Assembly (NCBI GenBank): GCA_964347615.1
Contig: CAYFZO010000054.1
Location: forward strand, 1-5,478
DNA from: CAYFZO01 sp964347615
GTDB lineage: Bacteria; Pseudomonadota; Gammaproteobacteria; Poriferisulfidales; Oxydemutatoraceae
Reading direction: 5' to 3'
DNA length: 5,478 bases
The notes under the pieces are model-generated. The model was not told where the DNA came from and did no database searches. It saw only the letters and a program-made list of their open reading frames with translations. A program made the translations under genes and the position numbers. Shown here piece after piece: positions 1-4,437 of this stretch (its first letter is position 1; each line of letters begins with the position of its first letter).

Positions 1-2
1 TC

Positions 3-365
3 GAAGAGTCTCTGGCGTATGAGGCTGCGGACAGCATTCCCGACGACGTCGTGAGTCGGGATGAACTGCTTGAAGTGATGAACCGCTTCGAAGTGAAGTT
101 TGACGAGAACAAGGCAGCGATTGCCGAAAACAAAGCAGCGATTGCCGAAAACAGAGTAGCGATTGCTGAAGCGGCAGCCAAAAACGAAGCAGCGATTGCT
201 AAAGCGACGGCTAAGAACGAAGCAGCGATTGCTAAAGCGACGGCTAAGAACGAAGCAGCGATTGCTAAAGCCGTCGCCGCTTGCAAAGTTGAGGTGATCC
301 GGTGGGTGCTCGCGAGCAACGCCCTGTTCGCCACTGTGATTATCGGGGTGTTGAAGTTGCTGTAG
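3..365 (+). CDS. Coiled-coil protein with C-terminal membrane anchor (5' end outside window)
   Basis: The frame is open from the left edge to the TAG at 363-365, giving 120 visible residues. A GTG at 51 could start a 104-residue version, but no Shine-Dalgarno precedes it, so I treat the gene as 5'-partial. About 35 acidic, mixed residues (including DSIPDDVVSRDELLE) are followed by an Ala/Lys/Glu-rich helical region of three 7-residue units (ENKAAIA type, 105-167) and three 11-residue units (KATAKNEAAIA type, 168-266). A basic stretch with one Cys then leads into a hydrophobic C-terminal helix (WVLASNALFATVIIGVLKLL, 303-362) that fits a single membrane anchor. This layout resembles the DUF1640/CCDC90-like family of bacterial coiled-coil tail-anchored proteins, but the match is from memory and is not secure. 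A function cannot be given. It reads towards recO but is separated from it by rearranged sequence. Confidence 0.7.
   Translation, partial: EESLAYEAADSIPDDVVSRDELLEVMNRFEVKFDENKAAIAENKAAIAENRVAIAEAAAKNEAAIAKATAKNEAAIAKATAKNEAAIAKAVAACKVEVIRWVLASNALFATVIIGVLKLL
105..266 (+). repeat. In-frame tandem repeats: 3 x 21 bp then 3 x 33 bp
   Basis: Units at 105-125, 126-146 and 147-167 are 21 bp (7 codons, ENxxAIA). Units at 168-200, 201-233 and 234-266 are 33 bp (11 codons). The 33-bp units at 201-233 and 234-266 are identical base for base; 168-200 differs mainly in its first 12 bases. All units share the core gcagcgattgc or a close variant. The 33-bp unit is the 21-bp unit plus a 12-bp block encoding K-A-T-A or E-A-A-A. 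The array lies within the coiled-coil gene and keeps frame. Confidence 0.9.
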
Positions 366-376
366 CCGCGAACCTC

Positions 377-462
377 GAGAGTGTAACGGAATCTGTGTAA
401 GCGGTCTATCATTGATCCCTAACCTATTTAATTGACGGATACACGGGATTTTTTACACTCTC
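377..462. mobile_element. 86-bp inverted-repeat element, MITE-like or decayed IS ends
   Basis: The outermost 10 bases, gagagtgtaa (377-386), are perfectly inverted at ttacactctc (453-462). With small gaps the similarity continues inward to about 30 bases per side: the left arm has tgtgtaagcggtc at 394-406, and the reverse complement of the right arm has cgtgtatccgtc. The arms enclose under 30 bases of AT-rich sequence with no ORF. Terminal repeats containing TGTGTAA are reminiscent of IS256-type elements, but this is recall and unchecked. Flanking octamers (cgaacctc and cgagttgc) do not form a clear target duplication. It could instead be a structured intergenic repeat. It lies 12 bases after the coiled-coil stop. 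Confidence 0.45.
432..459 (+). promoter_or_regulatory. Possible sigma-70 promoter for the recO operon
   Basis: TTGACG at 432-437 and TACACT at 454-459 are separated by 16 bases, and the stretch between is AT-rich against a GC-rich background. The -10 box lies in the right arm of the inverted repeat, so the element's end would supply the promoter. Predicted transcription would begin near 466 and run through the recO fragment into recO. The -35 is a good match and the -10 a moderate one; this is inferred from sequence only. Confidence 0.4.
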
Positions 463-463
463 C

Positions 464-550
464 GAGTTGCTTAAGCTGCGCGCTTTCGACCCGCAAGGCA
501 AGGCGGTCTTGACCGAGCTCCGGGAGCATCAGGTCGGCGTCCGCGTCGAC
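464..550 (+). pseudogene. Duplicated internal fragment of recO
   Basis: This stretch aligns without gaps to 784-870 inside recO, at a constant offset of 320. The first 51 bases match at 50 of 51 positions (only 475 versus 795 differs). Counting by eye over all 87 bases there are about 13 differences, most after 514. In the recO frame it reads ELLKLRAFDPQGKAVLTEL, corresponding to RecO residues 64-92. The frame is open from 416 to a TGA at 596-598 that overlaps the recO GTG, but it has no ATG or GTG start ahead of the homology and its tail (DAPAVVNACFSDGETL) is unrelated to RecO. I read it as a non-functional remnant. Its left edge abuts the inverted-repeat element. Confidence 0.85.
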
Positions 551-594
551 GCCCCGGCGGTGGTCAACGCCTGTTTCAGCGACGGAGAAACGTT

Positions 595-1302
595 GTGACG
601 ACTTTCGACAAGGAGCCGGCTTACGTGCTGCATCGCCGCCCCTATCAGGAATTGAACAGCCTGGTGCAGTTCCTGACGCCGGGTTACGGGCGGGTCACGG
701 CGGTCGTGCGCCAGTCGTCGAAGATGCTGGGCAAGAACGTGCAGCCTTTTATTCCGGTGTTGCTGAGTTGCGGCGGTCGCGGCGAGTTGCTTAACCTGCG
801 CGCTTTCGACCCGCAAGGCAAGGCGGTCTTGACCAAGCCTCAGGAGCAGATGGTCGGCATGTACGTCAACGAACTGGTGACGCGGCTGATTCCGCAGCAC
901 GCGCCGTCGAGGCGCTTGTTCGAGTACTACGCCGAGACGCTCGACGAGCTTGCGGGTGAGACCCCCTGCGAGCCGACGTTGCGCCGGTTTGAGCTCAGGC
1001 TGCTCGAGATTTCGGGCCACGGGCTGCAACTCGAGCACGATCACGTTACCCACGAGCCGTTGGCCGCCGGTGCGGTGTACAGTTACGCGCCCGGCGAGGG
1101 TCCGGTGCGGGGCGTCGGGGGACGCGGTGCGGTGACGTGCCGCGGCGAAACCCTGCTCGAGCTTGCCCGCGGACTGCCGGGCGGCGATTCCCGGACCCTG
1201 CGCGAAGCCAAGGCGCTGTTGCGTGCGACAATTAACCATTACCTGAGAAACCGCCCGATGCACACTCGTTCCCTTTTCCGCTACCTCAAGGAGGTCACTT
1301 GA
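595..1302 (+). CDS. recO: DNA repair protein RecO
   Basis: RecO is the recombination mediator that works with RecR to load RecA on SSB-coated single-stranded DNA in the RecFOR pathway. The 235-residue length is normal for the family. The N-terminal OB-fold opens with the characteristic YVLHRRPYQELNSLVQFLTPGYGRV (residues about 10-34, with the family's Y-x-E and T-x-x-GR features). It is followed by GRGELLNLRAF and MVGMYVNELVTRL, then LFEYYAETLDEL and LRRFELRLLEISGHGLQL of the helical C-terminal part. The cysteine that often follows this segment is absent (LEHDHVTHEPL). The GTG start is supported by GGAG at 584-587, seven bases upstream. The start overlaps the TGA of the preceding recO-fragment frame (GTGA). 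It is the first intact gene of the operon; era, its frequent upstream neighbour, is not seen. Confidence 0.95.
   Translation: MTTFDKEPAYVLHRRPYQELNSLVQFLTPGYGRVTAVVRQSSKMLGKNVQPFIPVLLSCGGRGELLNLRAFDPQGKAVLTKPQEQMVGMYVNELVTRLIPQHAPSRRLFEYYAETLDELAGETPCEPTLRRFELRLLEISGHGLQLEHDHVTHEPLAAGAVYSYAPGEGPVRGVGGRGAVTCRGETLLELARGLPGGDSRTLREAKALLRATINHYLRNRPMHTRSLFRYLKEVT
1288..1295 (+). promoter_or_regulatory. Strong ribosome binding site at the end of recO
   Basis: AAGGAGGT is a near-perfect Shine-Dalgarno lying within the last codons of recO. It sits three bases before the TTG at 1299 and much too far from the pdxJ GTG at 1358 to serve it directly. Its presence is the main reason to take the bridging mini-ORF seriously. 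Alternatively it marks where pdxJ used to start. Confidence 0.55.
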
Positions 1303-1361
1303 ACCGTTTCCCGGACGTGGAGCTTGGCGCGAACTTCCGCGCCAACGCTCGGAGCGCGTGA
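1299..1361 (+). CDS. Possible 20-codon bridging mini-ORF between recO and pdxJ
   Basis: A TTG at 1299 overlaps the recO stop (TTGA) and follows the strong Shine-Dalgarno at 1288-1295. The frame ends at TGA 1359-1361, which overlaps the GTG of pdxJ (GTGA at 1358-1361). It encodes 20 residues, including FPDVELGANF. DVELGAN resembles EVRLGVN, where the conserved PdxJ fold begins, so this may be a decayed former pdxJ start rather than a new peptide. If translated, its likely role is to couple pdxJ to recO translation, because pdxJ's own GGAG (1351-1354) is only three bases from its start. There is no evidence that the peptide itself matters. Confidence 0.35.
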   Translation: MNRFPDVELGANFRANARSA

Positions 1362-2137
1362 AAAAGCGCGTGGACGTGGTCGATCTCGGGGTCGAGCTCG
1401 GGGTCAAGCCCGAGACCAAGCCTGAAGTCAGGCTCGGCGTCAACTTAGACCACGTCGCGACGGTGCGTCAAGCGCGAGGTACGCCGTACCCCGATTTCGT
1501 GCAGGCGGTGCGGGTCGCCGAGGAAGCCGGCGCCGACGGCGTTACGATGCACCTGCGCGAAGACCGGCGTCACGTCCAAGATCGAGACGTCCATGCCGCG
1601 CGAGAGGCGGTGACCACGACCTTGAATCTGGAAATGGCCGCGACCGACGAGATGACCAAGATCGCGCTCGAGGTCAAACCCGACTTCTGCTGCATCGTGC
1701 CCGAGCGGCGCGAGGAACTGACCACCGAGGGGGGGCTAAACGTCGCGGCGCACGCGGCGCGACTCGGCGAAGTGTGCAAGGCTTTGTCCGACGGTGGCGT
1801 CAAGACGTCGCTGTTCATTGAACCCGATGAGCGGGCGATCGACGCTTCGGTGAAAGCCGGCGCGTCGCTGGTGGAGCTGCACACCGGTGCCTACGCCAAC
1901 CTCGTCGGCCCGGCGGCGGCGCACGAGTTGGAGCGCGTCGTCGTCGCCGCGCGATACGCGGCGCAATGCGGCTTGACGGTCAACGCCGGGCATGGCCTGC
2001 CCCGCGGCAACGTGCGCGCCGTCGCGGCGATCGAGCAGATGAACGAGCTGAACGTCGGTCACGCAATCGTCGCCGACGCCGTTTTCATGGGACTCGCCGG
2101 CGCGGTGCGGGCGATGAAAGAGGCGATGCGGGGGTGA
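1358..2137 (+). CDS. pdxJ: Pyridoxine 5'-phosphate synthase PdxJ
   Basis: PdxJ is a cytoplasmic TIM-barrel enzyme that condenses 1-deoxy-D-xylulose 5-phosphate with 3-amino-2-oxopropyl phosphate to pyridoxine 5'-phosphate, the last ring-forming step of the DXP-dependent vitamin B6 pathway. Family motifs appear in order: LGVNLDHVATVRQARGTPYP (residues 26-45), GVTMHLREDRRHVQDRDV (61-78), NLEMA (90-94), VPERREELTTEGGLNV (114-129), SLFIEPD (151-157), VELHTGAYA (172-180), VNAGHGL (208-214) and ELNVGHAIVADAVFMGL (220-236). The expected catalytic residues are present at His65, Glu92, Glu173 and His212. At 259 residues it is about 20 longer than usual because of an N-terminal extension built from repeated LGV motifs. 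The start is uncertain: GTG at 1358 has GGAG only three bases away; GTGs at 1370 and 1376 are alternatives. Its end overlaps acpS. Confidence 0.96.
   Translation: MKKRVDVVDLGVELGVKPETKPEVRLGVNLDHVATVRQARGTPYPDFVQAVRVAEEAGADGVTMHLREDRRHVQDRDVHAAREAVTTTLNLEMAATDEMTKIALEVKPDFCCIVPERREELTTEGGLNVAAHAARLGEVCKALSDGGVKTSLFIEPDERAIDASVKAGASLVELHTGAYANLVGPAAAHELERVVVAARYAAQCGLTVNAGHGLPRGNVRAVAAIEQMNELNVGHAIVADAVFMGLAGAVRAMKEAMRG
1385..1441 (+). repeat. Short repeats of the pdxJ start motif (LGV)
   Basis: ctcggggtc occurs at 1385-1393 and 1397-1405, and ctcggcgtc at 1433-1441. The last belongs to the conserved PdxJ start (RLGVNLDHV). The first two lie in the extension and read DLGVELGVK. A fourth, weaker copy, cttggcgcg, is at 1323-1331 in another frame. 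The pattern suggests that the extension grew by local duplication of the gene's first codons. Confidence 0.5.
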
Positions 2138-2526
2138 GCGTGCGCGGCGTGATCCTGGGAATCGGCGTTGACATTGTCAGCGTTGCGCGCGTGAAGAGGG
2201 TGTTGGCGCGCCACCCCGAACGTTTCCCGCAAAGGGTGCTGCACCCGCGCGAGCACCGGGACTACCGGATGCAAGGGAAGTCCCCGAGTTTTCTCGCGCG
2301 GCGGTTCGCGGCGAAGGAAGCGGTCGTCAAAGCGTTGGGGTTGGGTTTTACAGGCGGCGCGTATGCGCGCAGAATACGAATCGGGCATGATTCCCTCGGT
2401 CGTCCGTCGGCGGCGTTGCCGCCCGGCTTGCCGCGGACGCGGCGGCGTTGCACCGCCTTGTTGAGCATCGCCGACGAGAAGGACTACGCCGTGGCGCAAG
2501 CGATTGTTTTGGAGGAAGAGCGATGA
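2134..2526 (+). CDS. acpS: Holo-[acyl-carrier-protein] synthase AcpS
   Basis: AcpS transfers the 4'-phosphopantetheine arm of coenzyme A to a serine of apo-ACP, activating the carrier for fatty-acid synthesis. The hallmark motifs are present: LGIGVDIVSVARV with the Mg-binding Asp, and FLARRFAAKEAVVKALGLGF with the catalytic Glu of the FAAKEA block. These are followed by GHDSLGRPSAAL and SIADEKDYAVAQAIV. The segment before the last strand (PPGLPRTRRRCTALL) is Pro/Arg-rich and looks a few residues shorter than the usual helix. I chose the GTG at 2134 because it overlaps the pdxJ stop (GTGA) and has AAAGAGG ten bases upstream. It gives 130 residues. GTG at 2149 gives a more family-like beginning (MILGIGVD, 125 residues) and is a real alternative. 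The end overlaps cysM. Confidence 0.94.
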   Translation: MSVRGVILGIGVDIVSVARVKRVLARHPERFPQRVLHPREHRDYRMQGKSPSFLARRFAAKEAVVKALGLGFTGGAYARRIRIGHDSLGRPSAALPPGLPRTRRRCTALLSIADEKDYAVAQAIVLEEER

Positions 2527-3416
2527 GCGTGCATTACCCGACGGTTGAGGATGCCATCGGCAACACGCCGCTGGTTCGTCTGCAGAGGCTGTACCAAGGA
2601 GGCAACGCGCTGTTGGTCAAGCTCGAAGGCAACAACCCCGCGGGTTCGGTCAAGGACCGTCCTGCAATCAGCATGATTTCGCGCGCCGAGGAACGCGGCG
2701 AGATCAAGCCCGGCGACGTGCTGGTCGAGGCGACCAGCGGCAACACCGGGATCGCGCTGGCGATGGCGGCGGCGATCAGGGGCTATCGCATGGTTTTGAT
2801 CATGCCGGAGAACATGAGTGCCGAACGGCGCGCGACGATGAAAGCCTTCGGCGCCGAGATCATTTTGGTCTCGGCCGAGGAAGGCATGGAAGGCGCCCGG
2901 GACTTGGCGGCGCAAATGAGTGAAAAAGGCGAGGGGATGGTGCTCGACCAGTTCGCCAACCCCGACAATCCGCACTCGCACTACGTCGGCACCGGCCCGG
3001 AAATCTGGCGCGACACCGAAGGCGAAATTACGCATTTCGTCAGTTCGATGGGTACGACCGGTACGATCATGGGGGCCGGACGGTTCCTGAAAGAGCGCAA
3101 CCCGGCGATTCAGATTATCGGTGTGACGCCTTCGGAAGGTTCCAAGATTCCGGGCATCCGGCGCTGGCCCGAAGCGTATCTGCCGAAGATCTACGACTCG
3201 AGCAAGGTGGATCGGGAGATTCAGGTCACCCAGGATGAAGCCGAGCGGATGATGCGCGAACTGGCGGCGCGGGAAGGCATATTTTGCGGCATTTCGTCGG
3301 GAGGCTGCGTCAGCGCCGCGTTGCAGCTCGCGGCCGAGGCCGACGACGCGGTCATCGTCGCGGTCGTGTGCGACCGCGGAGACCGCTACATCTCAACGGG
3401 CTTGTTTCCCGCGTGA
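2523..3416 (+). CDS. cysM: Cysteine synthase B (O-acetylserine sulfhydrylase) CysM
   Basis: This is a PLP-dependent cytoplasmic enzyme that makes cysteine from O-acetyl-L-serine and sulfide, or S-sulfocysteine when thiosulfate is the sulfur donor. The 297 residues begin with DAIGNTPLVRLQRL. The cofactor lysine is K44 in NPAGSVKDRP. The substrate loop TSGNTG is at 71-76, the PLP-phosphate loop GTTGT follows SSM near residue 180, and the ISSGG that contacts the pyridine ring is near the C-terminus. EGSKIPGIRRWPEAYLP carries the Arg-Arg-Trp signature I associate with CysM rather than CysK, and CDRGDRYISTGLF is also CysM-like. The ATG overlaps the acpS stop (ATGA) and has GGAGG at 2511-2515, seven bases upstream, a firm start. 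PdxJ upstream makes the precursor of its cofactor, but co-occurrence may simply be conserved order. Confidence 0.95.
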   Translation: MSVHYPTVEDAIGNTPLVRLQRLYQGGNALLVKLEGNNPAGSVKDRPAISMISRAEERGEIKPGDVLVEATSGNTGIALAMAAAIRGYRMVLIMPENMSAERRATMKAFGAEIILVSAEEGMEGARDLAAQMSEKGEGMVLDQFANPDNPHSHYVGTGPEIWRDTEGEITHFVSSMGTTGTIMGAGRFLKERNPAIQIIGVTPSEGSKIPGIRRWPEAYLPKIYDSSKVDREIQVTQDEAERMMRELAAREGIFCGISSGGCVSAALQLAAEADDAVIVAVVCDRGDRYISTGLFPA

Positions 3417-4186
3417 ACACGCTGGTCTTTGACGTAGAGACGATACCGGACGTTGACTCCGGCAGGGCGTTGCACGGCTTGGAGGGGCTTCCCGACAAAG
3501 ACGTCGCGACCGCGATGGAACATCTGCAGAACCAGAAGACCGGCAGCGAATTTCTGCCGCTTTATCTGCATCGCATCGTCGCAATCTCGGTGGTGTTGGT
3601 CGAGAGGGACGAGGTGAAAGTCTGGTCCCTGGGTGAACTCGGTGCCGATGAAAAGGAACTGGTCAAGCGTTTCTTCGACGGCATCGAGAAGTTTTCACCC
3701 GAACTGGTCAGTTGGAACGGCACGGGTTTCGACCTGCCGGTGCTGCATTACCGCGCTCTGTTGCACGGGGTCGTCGCCCCGCGTTATTGGGAAACCGGCG
3801 ACGAAGACCGGTCGTTTCGCTACAACAGCTACCTGGGGCGTTTTCACTGGCGGCACATAGACCTGATGGACGTGTTGTCGGGTTATCAGTTGCGAGCCGC
3901 CGCGCCGCTCGACGCGGTTGCGAAGATGCTGGGTTTTCCCGGCAAGCAAGGCATCGGCAGCAGCCGCGTGTGGGAGGCTTGGCAGCAAGGACGTCTTGAA
4001 GAAATCAGGAACTATTGCGAGGTCGACACCTTGAACACCTACCTGATCTACCTGAAGTTCCAGAAAATGCGCGGACTGCTCGGTACCGCCGCTTACGAAC
4101 AAGCTTGTCAGGCGCTCAGGGACGTGCTGTCCGCTTCGCAAGCCGCTCACTTGAAAGACTTTCTCGACGCTTGGGCCGGCACCTGA
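3413..4186 (+). CDS. Predicted 3'-5' exonuclease, DNA polymerase B-like (DEDDy)
   Basis: The 257-residue protein has the three exonuclease motifs of the RNase-H-like DEDDy superfamily: Exo I LVFDVETIPD (Asp7, Glu9), Exo II SWNGTGFDLPVL (Asp107) and Exo III YCEVDTLNTYL (Tyr201 and Asp205, the Y-x3-D of the DEDDy subtype). It matches my memory of the stand-alone PolB-like exonuclease family (COG3298, DNA_pol_B_exo2), which is expected to remove nucleotides from 3' ends with two metal ions. There is no polymerase domain. The biological role of the family is not established to my knowledge. The GTG overlaps the cysM stop (GTGA). Only a weak ACGGG lies upstream, so translation is probably coupled to cysM. 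It is the last gene of the operon; no clear terminator hairpin follows. Confidence 0.92.
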   Translation: MNTLVFDVETIPDVDSGRALHGLEGLPDKDVATAMEHLQNQKTGSEFLPLYLHRIVAISVVLVERDEVKVWSLGELGADEKELVKRFFDGIEKFSPELVSWNGTGFDLPVLHYRALLHGVVAPRYWETGDEDRSFRYNSYLGRFHWRHIDLMDVLSGYQLRAAAPLDAVAKMLGFPGKQGIGSSRVWEAWQQGRLEEIRNYCEVDTLNTYLIYLKFQKMRGLLGTAAYEQACQALRDVLSASQAAHLKDFLDAWAGT

Positions 4187-4437
4187 CGGCGGGCGTTCTC
4201 CGCGGTGAATTGCGGCGGTGCGGCAAATCTCCTTTTACGCATCCGGGTCTTTCTTGGTAGTATGCTAATCTATGCTTTTCCGCAGCGACGGCTCTTCGGC
4301 AGGAGCTGGAGCTGTACGAGTGTTTGCCGACAAAAGGGAAACTTCTCGGGAATGTTTTATTACCGCTTTTTAGACGACGACGCTGTGACATTGTCGTCCT
4401 CTTGTACACAAGAGAGCCGTCAGACGCCGTGCGCCGC
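4187..4437. other. Intergenic spacer, 251 bases, with inverted repeats
   Basis: No convincing gene is seen here. GC-rich sequence to about 4230 has only short competing stems (4-bp ccgc/gcgg type) and no T-run, so I cannot call a terminator for the operon. From 4231 the sequence becomes AT-richer. A perfect 9-bp inverted repeat, gacggctct (4287-4295) and agagccgtc (4413-4421), brackets 135 bases. Inside it, ttcggca/tgccga (4296-4301 with 4325-4330) could form a smaller stem. The frame of the downstream LRR gene is open back to 4261 but has no good start there. Confidence 0.5.
4234..4263 (+). promoter_or_regulatory. Weak promoter candidate for the LRR gene
   Basis: TTTACG (4234-4239) and TAGTAT (4258-4263) are 18 bases apart. 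An alternative -10 is TATGCT at 4261-4266. Both boxes are only partial consensus matches. The location, about 170 bases before the likely start, would leave a long leader containing the inverted repeats. Low confidence. Confidence 0.25.

Noticed and set aside
105..266. Short regular repeats suggestive of a CRISPR array
   Set aside because: The units are contiguous without spacers, keep reading frame and encode a regular coiled coil.
529..1443. Long open frame on the minus strand opposite recO
   Set aside because: It mirrors recO, whose family motifs are clear on the plus strand. The minus product is Arg/Gln/His-rich with no recognisable domain, as expected for a shadow in GC-rich DNA.
1966..2133. 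Earlier ATG for acpS inside pdxJ
   Set aside because: It would add an Arg-rich stretch over coding pdxJ sequence. AcpS homology begins right after the pdxJ stop.
2448..2522. Earlier start for cysM inside acpS
   Set aside because: The ATG at 2523 has GGAGG at ideal spacing and gives a normal CysM N-terminus.
3284..3412. Earlier ATG for the exonuclease inside cysM
   Set aside because: The extra residues are Arg-rich shadow of cysM. Exo I starts right after the GTG at 3413.
4187..4235. Rho-independent terminator after the exonuclease gene
   Set aside because: Only 4-bp competing stems and no T-run follow them.
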